This document shows, piece by piece, positions 6,697 to 14,291 of a DNA stretch of 14,291 nt. The position numbers and the translations under genes were made by a program. How positions within the stretch are numbered: the stretch's first letter is position 1; the number at the start of each line of letters is the position of its first letter. The notes beneath the pieces are model-generated. The model was not told where the DNA came from and made no database searches. It saw nothing but the letters and a program-made list of their open reading frames with translations. Source of the stretch: an uncultured Holophagaceae bacterium. GTDB taxonomy: Bacteria; Acidobacteriota; Holophagae; Holophagales; Holophagaceae. The DNA is taken from positions 1-14,291 of the forward strand of contig CAIYNT010000054.1 in the NCBI GenBank assembly GCA_903927605.1, read 5' to 3'.

Positions 6697-6703
6697 CGCA
6701 GGC

Positions 6704-8152
6704 ATGGCAGCAGGCACGGCGACGGATTGGCGCGAAGGCCTGGATACCGGCGACCTGTCTTCCGAGGCTCTGGTCAGGAATTCCTTCCATCGCATCAAAA
6801 CCATGGATGACCACCTTCACGCCATCCTGGCCGTGGACGAGGATCGGAGCCTTGGGCTTGCCCGGAAAGCCGACGCCCGGCTGCGGGCCGGGGATCGTTC
6901 CCCTGTGCTTGGCCTACCTGTGGTGCTCAAGGACAATCTGCACTGGTCGGGCCTGCAGGTCTCCTGTGGGTCCCGGATCCTGGACGGGTATCGGGCCACC
7001 TATGACGCCACCGTTGTCGAGCGACTTCTCAGAGCGGGTGCAGTCCCCGTGGCCAAGGCCAATCTGGATGAGTTCGCGATGGGGTCCAGCGGCGAGTTCA
7101 GTGCCTTCACTCCTGTGCGCAATCCCTGGGGCCGGGACCGGGTCCCCGGGGGGAGCAGCAGCGGATCGGTGGTCGCCGTGTCTGCAGGGTACGCTCCGCT
7201 GGCCCTGGGCAGCGATACCGGCGGGTCCGTGCGCCTGCCGGCCAGTTTCTGCAATGTGACCGCCTTGCGACCCACCTATGGGGTGCTGAGTCGATACGGC
7301 CTCACTGCCATGGCCTCCAGTCTTGATCAGGTTGGACCCATCGCGACCTCCGCGGCTGACTTGGCTCTGGCCTTCGGCGTCATGGCCGGCAGGGACCCCT
7401 TGGATAGCACATCAGTGGATCTTCCTGGCACGGAGCGGCTGAGCCAGCTCCGACCACGAAATCTCAAAGGCCTTCGCATTGGCCTTCCAACGGAATACTT
7501 CATGGATGGACTGGAACCTGGAGTACGGGGCCTCCTCGAAGCGGCGATCCAGGTATTCGCCAAGGAAGGCGCAGAAATCCGGGAAGTCAGCCTCCCGCAC
7601 ACCCGGTACGCCATCGACACCTACTACCTGCTCTGCACCAGCGAAGTATCCAGCAATCTCAGCCGCTTTGATGGAGTGCGTTACGGGCATCGCGCTAGGA
7701 ACGGGAGCTTGACGGAGATGATTGCCGAGACCAGGGACCTGGGATTGGGACCCGAGGTCAAGCGCCGAATCCTGCTCGGCGCCTTCTGCCTCTCCAAGGG
7801 CTACTACGACGCCTTTTACCTGAAGGCCTTGCGGGCTAGGACCCTCATCTCCCGGGACTTCAATCGGATCTTTGAATCCGTGGATATCCTCGCGACCCCC
7901 GTCAGTCTGGGCACGGCGTTCCCATTCGGAGCCAAGACGGAGGACCCGCTGGCCATGTATCTGGCAGATGTCTTCACGGTTCCAGCACCACTGGCGGGGA
8001 TTCCCTGCCTGGCCATGCCCGCGGGGTTCGTCGAGGGCCTGCCGGTCGGCATCCAACTCATCGGCCCCGCCGGTTCGGATGTCATGCTTCTCGAAACGGC
8101 TCACGCCTTCCAGTCGCTCACCGACCATCACCTCGCAACCCCACCCCTCTAA
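6704..8152 (+). CDS. gatA: GatA, glutaminase subunit of the Asp/Glu-tRNA amidotransferase
   Basis: GatA releases ammonia from glutamine, and GatB uses it to convert Glu-tRNA(Gln) or Asp-tRNA(Asn) to the cognate amide. The protein is 482 aa, close to the roughly 485 usual for GatA. The amidase signature is complete: catalytic Lys76 (VVLKDN), cis-Ser151 (VPGGSSSGS) and nucleophile Ser175 (GSDTGGSVRLPA). The spacing matches the Lys79/Ser154/Ser178 triad of Staphylococcus GatA. GatA-specific stretches also appear: TYGVLSRYGLTAMASSLDQV, SRFDGVRYGHR, EVKRRILLGAF and SKGYYDAFYLKALRARTLI, then LAGIPCLAMP and GLPVGIQLIG. These separate it from generic amidases. The frame is open back to 6437, but residues before 6704 do not fit the family. 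No gatC or gatB lies in the window, so they must be elsewhere. The E2 gene begins 16 bases downstream and is probably co-transcribed. Confidence 0.95.
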   Translation: MAAGTATDWREGLDTGDLSSEALVRNSFHRIKTMDDHLHAILAVDEDRSLGLARKADARLRAGDRSPVLGLPVVLKDNLHWSGLQVSCGSRILDGYRATYDATVVERLLRAGAVPVAKANLDEFAMGSSGEFSAFTPVRNPWGRDRVPGGSSSGSVVAVSAGYAPLALGSDTGGSVRLPASFCNVTALRPTYGVLSRYGLTAMASSLDQVGPIATSAADLALAFGVMAGRDPLDSTSVDLPGTERLSQLRPRNLKGLRIGLPTEYFMDGLEPGVRGLLEAAIQVFAKEGAEIREVSLPHTRYAIDTYYLLCTSEVSSNLSRFDGVRYGHRARNGSLTEMIAETRDLGLGPEVKRRILLGAFCLSKGYYDAFYLKALRARTLISRDFNRIFESVDILATPVSLGTAFPFGAKTEDPLAMYLADVFTVPAPLAGIPCLAMPAGFVEGLPVGIQLIGPAGSDVMLLETAHAFQSLTDHHLATPPL

Positions 8153-8168
8153 CGCACAGGAGCAAACC

Positions 8169-9503
8169 ATGGCCTTTGACGTCGTCATGCCCCAGATGGG
8201 CGAGAGCATCGCCGAAGCCACTGTATTGAAATGGCACAGGCAGGTGGGTGATGTCATTGCAAAGGACGACACCCTCTATGAGATCAGCACGGATAAGGTG
8301 GACGCGGAAATCCCCGCACCCGTCGCGGGCACCCTTCTGGAGATCCTGGTGGAAGTGAACGCCACCGTGCCTGTAGGTACGGTGGTCGCCCGCATCGGCG
8401 ACGCCGCCGAAAAGCGCCTTGGCCCCACAGGCCCTGCCCCTGCTCCCGCAGCCACGGCTCCGGTGGCCATTCCAGCTGTCTATGCCAGCCCCATGGCTGA
8501 TGAGGACGACAACAGCCTGGAAGGGCGACTTAGAACCAAGAGCAGTCCCCTGGTGCGCGAGATGGCAAAGCAGCATGGTGTGGATCTCGCCAGAGTCCAG
8601 GGCAGCGGTCAGGCCGGTCGCGTCACCAGGGAGGATCTGGGGGCTTTTCTCGCCAAGAGTCCCGCGGCTGCCCCTGCCTCCGCAGGCATTGCCCCGGCGC
8701 TTCCGACCGTGCATGACCCCTCGGCCCCGACCATGGGTCTCATCCCCGCCCTGGCTGTGCCTCCAACCCCGACTATTCCGGCCTTCGCTGCGGGCGAGCG
8801 GGTCAAGGTCGAGCCCATGAGCCGCATGCGGAAGATCATCGCGGACAACATGGTGGCCAGCCGCCGCACCTCAGCCCATGTCTACACGGTCTTTGAGATC
8901 GATATGACTCACGTGGCCCAGCTGCGCAACAAGCACAAGCTGGCTTTCGAGGCCCAGTTCGGCACCAAGCTCAGCTTCATGCCGTTCGTGATGATGGCTG
9001 CCTGCAAGGCCCTCCGCGCCTACCCCATCGCCAACACGTCGGTGGATGGCGATAACGTCGTCTACAAGCAGGACATCAACATCGGCATCGCCGTGAGCCT
9101 GGACTGGGGCCTGATCGTGCCAGTTGTGAAGAACGCCGACATGATGAACCTGGGCGGTCTGGCCCGCAGCCTCAACGATCTCGCCGAGCGGGCCCGCACC
9201 AAGCAGCTGAAACCCGACGAAATCAGCGGCGGCACCTTCACCATCACCAACCCCGGCGTCTATGGCGACACCTTCGGCCTGCCCATCATCAACCAGCCCC
9301 AGGTGGCCATCCAGGGCGTGGGTGCCATCGTGAAGCGCCCCGTGGTGATCACGGGTCCCGATGGGACCGACTTCATCGCCATCCGCCAGATGATGTTCAG
9401 CAGCCTCGGCTTCGATCACCGGATCATCGATGGCGCCACTGGCGACCTGTTCATGGCCTTAGTGAAAAAGGAGCTGGAGACTTCGACCTTCGGGTTGGAG
9501 TAG
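8169..9503 (+). CDS. 2-oxo acid dehydrogenase complex E2 (dihydrolipoamide acyltransferase)
   Basis: E2 is the core acyltransferase of pyruvate-, 2-oxoglutarate- or branched-chain 2-oxo acid dehydrogenase complexes. Its swinging lipoyl arm carries the acyl group from E1 to CoA. The protein is 444 aa. One lipoyl domain (about 1-78) has the lipoylated Lys43 in EISTDKVDAEIPAP. An Ala/Pro linker precedes the E3-binding domain (about 120-160, SSPLVREMAKQHGVDLARVQ then GSGQAGRVTREDLGAFL). A second Ala/Pro linker leads to the catalytic domain (about 215-444). Its active-site motif is DHRIIDG, with His417 and Asp421. The sequence recalls SucB- or BkdB-type E2s more than classic AceF, but the substrate cannot be decided here because no E1 or E3 is adjacent. 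The ATG has AGGAG 6 bases upstream (8158-8162). The open frame reaches back to 7872 inside gatA, but that is out-of-frame gatA sequence. Confidence 0.95.
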   Translation: MAFDVVMPQMGESIAEATVLKWHRQVGDVIAKDDTLYEISTDKVDAEIPAPVAGTLLEILVEVNATVPVGTVVARIGDAAEKRLGPTGPAPAPAATAPVAIPAVYASPMADEDDNSLEGRLRTKSSPLVREMAKQHGVDLARVQGSGQAGRVTREDLGAFLAKSPAAAPASAGIAPALPTVHDPSAPTMGLIPALAVPPTPTIPAFAAGERVKVEPMSRMRKIIADNMVASRRTSAHVYTVFEIDMTHVAQLRNKHKLAFEAQFGTKLSFMPFVMMAACKALRAYPIANTSVDGDNVVYKQDINIGIAVSLDWGLIVPVVKNADMMNLGGLARSLNDLAERARTKQLKPDEISGGTFTITNPGVYGDTFGLPIINQPQVAIQGVGAIVKRPVVITGPDGTDFIAIRQMMFSSLGFDHRIIDGATGDLFMALVKKELETSTFGLE

Positions 9504-9514
9504 TCGGCCATTCG

Positions 9515-9554
9515 CGCATGAAAACGGCGGCCATCCAGCCGCCGTCTTCATGCG
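9515..9554. terminator. Bidirectional hairpin terminator between the E2 gene and dnaB
   Basis: Two 17-base arms (9515-9531 and 9538-9554) pair with a single mismatch around a 6-base loop (CATCCA). The GC core is ACGGCGGC/GCCGCCGT. On the minus strand the core is followed by TTTTC, and on the plus strand by CTTC, so termination should be better for dnaB. The right arm contains the dnaB TGA stop (9548-9550), so the dnaB coding end is part of the stem. Confidence 0.75.
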
Positions 9555-10924
9555 TAGGAAGAAGTCTCTCTCACCATCTCCCGGTACATCGCAAACTCAC
9601 CCTGGAAGTGGAGCTGGATGATGGCGGTGGGGCCGTTCCGGTGCTTGGCCACGATGAGTTCGGCGCTGGGATCCGGTTCTGGCTCGGCCGCAGAAGGAAT
9701 CATCTTCCGGTGGATGAAGGCCACCATATCCGCGTCCTGTTCAATGGCGCCGGAATCCCGAAGGTCACTGAGCTGAGGACGACCACCCGTGCGGTGCTCC
9801 ACTTCGCGGTTCAGCTGGGACAGCACCACCACCGGGATGCGGAAGTCCTTGGCCATGAGCTTGAGTCCACGGCTTATTTCGCCGATACGAACGGCCTCGT
9901 TCTGCTTCGCGCCGCGGCTACCCTCGGGGCTGCTCAGCAACTGGAGGTAGTCAACAATCACGAATTCGACTGGGCGATTGCTCTGACTGCCCTGCTTCAC
10001 CACCATGTTCTTGATCTGGGGAACCGTGATCGAGGCCTGATCGCAGATGAAGAGCGGCATCTGGACCAGTTCGTCCCGCGTTTTCATCACATGCTCAAGC
10101 CGGCCGCTGGCCCGGCCCGACTGCAGGTCCTTCATGTTCGTCTGGCTCTTGGCTGCGAGCAGGCGCAGGAAAACCTCCTCGTGGCTCATCTCTAAGCTAA
10201 AGAAAGCACCACAGTGGCCTGGTCGCCCATCCCGTTCCTGGGCAGCTCGCAGGATCCAGTTCAAGGCCAGGGCGGTCTTGCCGATGCCGGGACGGGCGGC
10301 CAGCACAATCAGGTTGCCGGGCTGGAACCCCTGGGTCAGTTCATCGAAGCGGCTGAATCCCACTCGGATACCGGGGGATAGGCGCCCTTCCATCCGATCG
10401 GCAAGGCGCTCCATGGCGTCATCGGCCACGGCCTGGATGGAAAGGAGCCCTTTGGCCTTGGCGTCACCCTGGGCCAGATGAAAGAGATTCTGGGCGGTCT
10501 GATCCACCAGAACCTCGGGGGCCTCGTCCTCTTCGGCCGCCTGTCGGACCAGCTGAGCGCCAAGATGCACGAGCCTGCGCAGCTTCGCCTTGCGGCGGAT
10601 CACGTCAGCCAGGACCTGAGGGCGCTCAACGTCCTCGCCCGCGAGGAGTTCCACCAGGCCCGGATAGCCGCCCACTTTGTTCAGGCTGTCTTCCTGATCC
10701 AGCGCATCTTTCAAGGTGAGCGAGTTGACTTCCACCTGGGCTTCGATGAGGGTACGAAGCGCCCGGAAGACCGCCCGATGGGCTGGATGAACGAAGTCCT
10801 CTTCGGCGAGGGTGAACACCGCCTCGCTGGCCACAAGGCCAACTCCAGGCGCGCAGCAGGTCGCCAGGAAGGACCTCTCCGCGTCGATATCCTCCGGAAG
10901 CCGTTCCGGAAGCCAGTCCGCCAT
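9548..10924 (-). CDS. dnaB: DnaB, replicative DNA helicase
   Basis: DnaB is the hexameric 5'-to-3' helicase that unwinds the chromosome fork and works with primase. The protein is 458 aa, the usual length. The N-terminal domain (about 9-110) starts with PEDIDAERSFLATC. A linker helix follows, then the RecA-like ATPase domain (about 175-450). Walker A is ARPGIGKTA (about 210-218, Lys216), the catalytic Glu is in FFSLEM (Glu245) and Walker B is VIVDYLQLL (Asp325). The C-terminal motifs are SQLNREVEHR, LRDSGAIEQDADMVAFIHR and AKHRNG. No intein interrupts it. GTG codons at 10930 and 10927 precede the ATG in frame, but the AGGAG element at 10930-10934 fits only the ATG at 10924. It lies 16 bases after the large lipoprotein gene and may share its transcript. 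Confidence 0.97.
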   Translation of the reverse strand: MADWLPERLPEDIDAERSFLATCCAPGVGLVASEAVFTLAEEDFVHPAHRAVFRALRTLIEAQVEVNSLTLKDALDQEDSLNKVGGYPGLVELLAGEDVERPQVLADVIRRKAKLRRLVHLGAQLVRQAAEEDEAPEVLVDQTAQNLFHLAQGDAKAKGLLSIQAVADDAMERLADRMEGRLSPGIRVGFSRFDELTQGFQPGNLIVLAARPGIGKTALALNWILRAAQERDGRPGHCGAFFSLEMSHEEVFLRLLAAKSQTNMKDLQSGRASGRLEHVMKTRDELVQMPLFICDQASITVPQIKNMVVKQGSQSNRPVEFVIVDYLQLLSSPEGSRGAKQNEAVRIGEISRGLKLMAKDFRIPVVVLSQLNREVEHRTGGRPQLSDLRDSGAIEQDADMVAFIHRKMIPSAAEPEPDPSAELIVAKHRNGPTAIIQLHFQGEFAMYREMVRETSSYA

Positions 10925-10929
10925 CACCA

Positions 10930-10934
10930 CTCCT
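10930..10934 (-). promoter_or_regulatory. Ribosome binding site fixing the dnaB start
   Basis: On the minus strand AGGAG is followed by TGGTG and then ATG (10924). The element overlaps the first of two in-frame GTG codons and is only 2 bases from the second, so the ATG is the likely start. Confidence 0.7.
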
Positions 10935-10940
10935 GCCGTA

Positions 10941-13900
10941 TCAGAGTCCCGGAGGAGTGTACCCGCCGCCGTTCACATCCACAAAGATCGGGTTGGTGAT
11001 GGCGATGGGATAGATGCCCTTCATGATCTTGTTCCAGGGTGTTCCGGCCATATAGGGTCCAGTCTGGGACCGGGACACCCCCGCCTCGACCACCAGCCAG
11101 GCATCTTTGCCGGCGGGCATGGGAACCGACATCGTGGTCGTCCGCAAGCGGTAGTCACTGGCCGAGGCCACGAAGCTCGCCATGGGCACCTGGATCGGAG
11201 CGGCACCATTCACGACCACCCGGACTTCATCCACGGGCACCCAGTCCGGCGCGTAGAGGTTGATCACCAGAGATACGCTGGCGTTGGGCCCGGGCACCAG
11301 GCCACCGGGTCCCACGCCACCAACAGAGACATCCAGAAGGGGCCCGGTGGAAGCCACCGCAGCACCTTTCTGCAAGGCTGCCAGTATTGAAGCCATCATT
11401 GGTGCGGAGATGTCCCCGTATGATGGGGCAATGTTGTTTTGCAACGCTTGCTCCACTTGGCTCAGGCCAGTCTGGAGAATGGTCGTCAAGGTGGGGCCGA
11501 TGTTCAAATAGGTTCTGGCCAAACCCACAGGCGTATCCAGGCTGAACTGGGCAGCGGAAAAGCCCAGGCCCTTGGTGAAGGTGGTGGGTGTCTGCTGATT
11601 CAGGATGGCAAACCAATCATCTCGGGCTGCGGCGAACTCCGCATACCAGGCTGTGGGATCCGCCGGATTGCAGCCCTGAGCACGGAGCAGTTCGAGGGCA
11701 TCGAAGTCGCCCATGTGCTTTCCCAAGGAGGCTGGACCTGTCTGAGTCCACCAGGCATTGACTCCCGTTCCGAGAGGCACCGTGCGGTCAAATCCGCGCA
11801 CCGTGAAGAGGCCATTGGGGCCGCAGGGCCGGTGCACGACGTTGTAGGCGCCTTCGGCTTGCGTGATGAAATCAGCCAGATTCCAACCCTTGGATGGTCG
11901 GGCCCCTCCGTTGCGATCCGTGGTGGGAGCAGGTGTGAAGAGGGCGGTGGTGAAACCATCCGCGAGGGTCGAACTTCGGGCCCCGACGACGAAGGGGTCG
12001 TTCCCTAGGGGTGCACGTTGGGCATCCGAGACCACAGTCGTGTCGATCTCAGCCCGGAACTCCGCCTGCAGGGCAATGGGATCCGTGACCACATCCTCTT
12101 CGGTGCGGGCCACCACCTGAACGCCCTCTGATACAGCGGAACTGAGCATCTCTCCGGGATTGAACCCACCAGTGGTGGCCTGGGTGGGTGCCGGGAGATC
12201 AAAGGAGGTCCAGCCTGGGGGCAAAGTCGGCGGAAAGACCACGAAGGCGTGGTTGATGTTGGTCTGGTTGTCGAAGGCGGTCACCGGCAGGGAATCCAGA
12301 TGCGACATGGGACCACGGGTGGCATAGGCCAGGTAATTTCCCGGAGCGAAGTACATCACAGCCGTCGAGACCGAGGAGACCGTAGCAGCGAAAGCAGTGC
12401 CGAAAATCTGATTGCCTGCGGTGTAATGGTACGCTCCGTAGCTGGTCCCGACGGTGGCCTTGGCCTTGTAGATCTGGCTGTAGATGCTCGACAGCATGCG
12501 GGTGCGTTGCATGCTGGGATCCGCAGTGCCCACTCCCAGGAAAGTGAGGCGCAATGGATTCAGTCCTCCGAACTCCAGGGTCCCGGCCTGGCGGGCTGAG
12601 AAAATGTGGGGGGTCTGCAGGTTCCTGATCACATTGCCAGCCACATCGAGGACATCTGCCCGCTCAGGGCTCAAGGCCTCTCCCACCTGCCAGATCTGAG
12701 TCACGGACGGGGTGATGGGTGCGGGATGGTTGGGTGCCTGTGAACTGAGGGCAGGGTTGGCGAGATTGGCATATACGTTTGTAGCCAAAATGAGTGGATC
12801 ACTCTGCTGGTTGGCATTTCGGGCGCTGAGTCGGTAATTGCAGGATGGGCCCGCGGGATTGGTCCGGTCGAAAGGAACTACCGGCAGGAACATGCCAATG
12901 GGGCCATTGGCTGAAGCGGTCTCCGTGGGTTCCCGCCACTCGACTCGCTCCAGCACCCAATTAGCGGAATTGGTGGGATGAGTCGGATCCGGTGCCGTTT
13001 TACCCAAGTACCGCTCAAACCTGAACTCGGTCTGAAGCGGTCCGCCGCTCACAGCCGTTCCAAACGAGTTGTAGGACAGAAAACCCACACTTCCGCCAAG
13101 CAAGCCTGCCTGATCCTGAGCCATCACGCTGAAGACAGTGGTGGTTTCAGCGGGGAACGAGGATGACGAACTGGGCCCGCCGACAATGTAGAGGCGGCGG
13201 CTGTAGGTGATGGATTGTCCAGGGGCGAGACTCGGCTGTCCGGGCGTGGTGCCAGATGGTGGGAGGCTGCCCACCACAAGTCGACCTGGAAAGACCGGAT
13301 GGTTCTCGGTCAATGCATGCTGAGGATCCGATGCCACCAACAACATTCCGCCACCCAATGGGAGGATCCCCAAAGAAGCATGGGAGTCGTAAGTACTGCC
13401 CGCGGATTCAGCCCCCATGAGACCTATCATGGGGGTCTGCACACTGGTTTGAAGGGCATTGGAGCCTGTGAAATCGGTCCACTGAGGAATTTCCACACCC
13501 CAGGCTGTGGGAAGGGCATTCCCATTGAAGTCAGACACAGCGGGTACTACGAAGCGGAAGCCGCCGCCGTGCTGGGAGAGGTAGTCGCCGAGGTTCTGCA
13601 CGGGAAGGGTTGTCCCGCTGCCGTTGGTCAGGGCGGTTACTAACGTGAAGAAGATCTGACCCTGATTGAGGGTGATCTGGTGGGACACCTTCACGCCGGG
13701 TACCCGGCCCTGGGCGTCTGTGGCAACCCCGAGTTTTCCCTTGGGATCCAACAGGTACCCCTGCATGACAAGGCTTGCCGAATTATTGCCGGATCTAGGG
13801 ATGTACTGATCGAAGACCAACGGCAGGTCAGGATCCTGGTTCGCCACAGGGCCCAGCCGCTCCAGCATGTCAGTCGGCATGGACACCCGGTGGTAGCTCT

Positions 13901-14237
13901 GGTCCAGAGCGATGCTCCCAGCATCCAGGATAGCTCCCCCTGAAGCCGCACCAAACTGGCCCGAACGATCACCGAAGGCGGCCCCATCCACGGCCAACTC
14001 CACGGAATCGTTGCCCAGGAAGAAATCGCCAGGGCCTGCAGTAGCTTTGAGGCCCGCGACACGATCCCCACCGGTAGTGGGGATCTCCTCCACCGCCGTA
14101 TCAGGTCTTGAGAGTCCCGTAGCGCGGAAACAGCCCATGCCCCCGATCCCGAAGGCAAGGACGACGGGAACCAGTAGCCGCAGGCGAGCCTGGCAGGTGC
14201 CCCGGGAGGCGGCGGCGGAATCAATGCTCATGTTCAT
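10941..14237 (-). CDS. Large predicted lipoprotein, probably a degenerate PHP-domain (CehA/McbA-like) protein
   Basis: The exact function is not recognised. The protein is 1,098 aa from this ATG. A hydrophobic segment (RLRLLVPVVLAFGIGGMGC) ends at Cys36 in GGMGC. This is an imperfect lipobox (Gly rather than Leu at -3), so it is probably lipid-anchored outside the cytoplasm. In order I see GDFFLGND (70-77), a long beta-rich region, a Ser run (about 355-360), RLTFLGVG, and YATRGP (638-643). Then come DLPAPTQATTGGFNPGEML, EGVQVVARTEEDVVTD, VVHRPCG, GDFDALELL, DWFAILN, ARTYL and TNPIFVDVNG. From memory, this order resembles secreted PHP-domain hydrolases of the CehA/McbA kind. The expected metal motifs look replaced: HxH by P682-A-P684, the His of TDH by Glu714, and the late SD-H site by GLGFSAAQ (890-897). 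If the resemblance is right, it is catalytically dead. The start is uncertain: ATGs at 14267, 14237 and 14231 all lack a good Shine-Dalgarno element. I chose 14237 because it leaves a shorter leader. It ends 16 bases before dnaB. Confidence 0.75.
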   Translation of the reverse strand: MNMSIDSAAASRGTCQARLRLLVPVVLAFGIGGMGCFRATGLSRPDTAVEEIPTTGGDRVAGLKATAGPGDFFLGNDSVELAVDGAAFGDRSGQFGAASGGAILDAGSIALDQSYHRVSMPTDMLERLGPVANQDPDLPLVFDQYIPRSGNNSASLVMQGYLLDPKGKLGVATDAQGRVPGVKVSHQITLNQGQIFFTLVTALTNGSGTTLPVQNLGDYLSQHGGGFRFVVPAVSDFNGNALPTAWGVEIPQWTDFTGSNALQTSVQTPMIGLMGAESAGSTYDSHASLGILPLGGGMLLVASDPQHALTENHPVFPGRLVVGSLPPSGTTPGQPSLAPGQSITYSRRLYIVGGPSSSSSFPAETTTVFSVMAQDQAGLLGGSVGFLSYNSFGTAVSGGPLQTEFRFERYLGKTAPDPTHPTNSANWVLERVEWREPTETASANGPIGMFLPVVPFDRTNPAGPSCNYRLSARNANQQSDPLILATNVYANLANPALSSQAPNHPAPITPSVTQIWQVGEALSPERADVLDVAGNVIRNLQTPHIFSARQAGTLEFGGLNPLRLTFLGVGTADPSMQRTRMLSSIYSQIYKAKATVGTSYGAYHYTAGNQIFGTAFAATVSSVSTAVMYFAPGNYLAYATRGPMSHLDSLPVTAFDNQTNINHAFVVFPPTLPPGWTSFDLPAPTQATTGGFNPGEMLSSAVSEGVQVVARTEEDVVTDPIALQAEFRAEIDTTVVSDAQRAPLGNDPFVVGARSSTLADGFTTALFTPAPTTDRNGGARPSKGWNLADFITQAEGAYNVVHRPCGPNGLFTVRGFDRTVPLGTGVNAWWTQTGPASLGKHMGDFDALELLRAQGCNPADPTAWYAEFAAARDDWFAILNQQTPTTFTKGLGFSAAQFSLDTPVGLARTYLNIGPTLTTILQTGLSQVEQALQNNIAPSYGDISAPMMASILAALQKGAAVASTGPLLDVSVGGVGPGGLVPGPNASVSLVINLYAPDWVPVDEVRVVVNGAAPIQVPMASFVASASDYRLRTTTMSVPMPAGKDAWLVVEAGVSRSQTGPYMAGTPWNKIMKGIYPIAITNPIFVDVNGGGYTPPGL

Positions 14238-14291
14238 TAATAGGTCTCGTGGGGTGCGGAGGTCCATGGGTCTGGGCGGACGAAAGGTCTA

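Larger units (their letters stand above)
6493..6703. other. Divergent intergenic region between the J-domain gene and gatA
   Basis: These 211 bases separate two genes transcribed away from each other, so promoters for both should lie here. I see no clear -35/-10 pair on either strand. The clearest structure is the inverted repeat at 6557-6580. The gatA Shine-Dalgarno element lies at the right end. A forward frame stays open through the whole stretch, but it runs into the J-domain gene and shows no GatA similarity, so I treat the region as non-coding. Confidence 0.6.

Noticed and set aside
6437..6703. N-terminal extension of gatA by 89 residues, starting inside the J-domain gene
   Set aside because: The extension does not fit the GatA family, overlaps the start of the divergent gene, and the GGAGG at 6692-6696 marks the ATG at 6704.
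7872..8168. N-terminal extension of the E2 gene by 99 residues
   Set aside because: It is gatA sequence read in another frame. E2 proteins start directly with the lipoyl domain, and AGGAG precedes the ATG at 8169.
7412..8272. Minus-strand open frame of 286 codons opposite gatA and the E2 start
   Set aside because: It is a shadow of gatA in a GC-rich genome and crosses the gatA-E2 junction without regard to either gene.
10925..10930. GTG start codons for dnaB at 10930 and 10927
   Set aside because: The Shine-Dalgarno element overlaps or is too close to both GTG codons and is correctly spaced only for the ATG at 10924.
1..14291. Search for CRISPR arrays, tRNA/rRNA genes, transposons, phage or toxin-antitoxin genes
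   Set aside because: No regularly spaced repeats, cloverleaf-like structures, transposase or integrase motifs, or small paired genes were seen. The space is filled by the listed genes.

Overview
The window is GC-rich, tightly packed bacterial chromosome. Two features recall the Acidobacteriota, perhaps a Holophaga/Geothrix-like organism: a complete pilMNOPQ type IV pilus set behind a J-domain/TPR gene and a PP2C phosphatase gene, and an E2 with the ISTDKVDAEIP lipoyl signature. That placement is an inference from remembered protein character, not from a search. Nothing indicates a plasmid, phage or recent transfer: there is no transposase, integrase, tRNA, rRNA or CRISPR array.

Layout. Bases 1-66 hold the last 21 codons of a forward gene, which meets pilQ tail to tail across a strong bidirectional hairpin (76-117). 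From 6492 down to 127 the minus strand carries a J-domain/TPR protein, a PP2C-type protein phosphatase, then pilM, pilN, pilO, pilP and pilQ. The genes overlap or nearly abut, except for a 79-base gap before pilM that may contain an internal promoter. PilM (cytoplasmic actin-like), PilN and PilO (inner membrane), PilP (periplasmic linker) and PilQ (outer-membrane secretin) form the alignment and secretin subcomplex of the type IV pilus.

A 211-base divergent gap (6493-6703) separates this block from a forward pair: gatA (Glu-tRNA(Gln)/Asp-tRNA(Asn) amidotransferase subunit A) and, 16 bases on, a lipoyl-bearing 2-oxo acid dehydrogenase E2. Neither has its usual partners (gatB/gatC, E1, E3) here. 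A second hairpin (9515-9554) lies between E2 and the convergent dnaB replicative helicase gene and includes the dnaB stop codon. Sixteen bases upstream of dnaB ends a large minus-strand gene for a probable secreted lipoprotein of about 1,100 residues, which fills the rest of the window.

Most of the window is housekeeping and pilus machinery. The least ordinary item is the large lipoprotein. Its architecture and C-terminal half resemble secreted PHP-domain (CehA/McbA-like) metallohydrolases, but the positions expected to hold metal ligands are occupied by other residues, which suggests a catalytically dead homologue. I found no convincing evidence of a wholly new multi-gene system.
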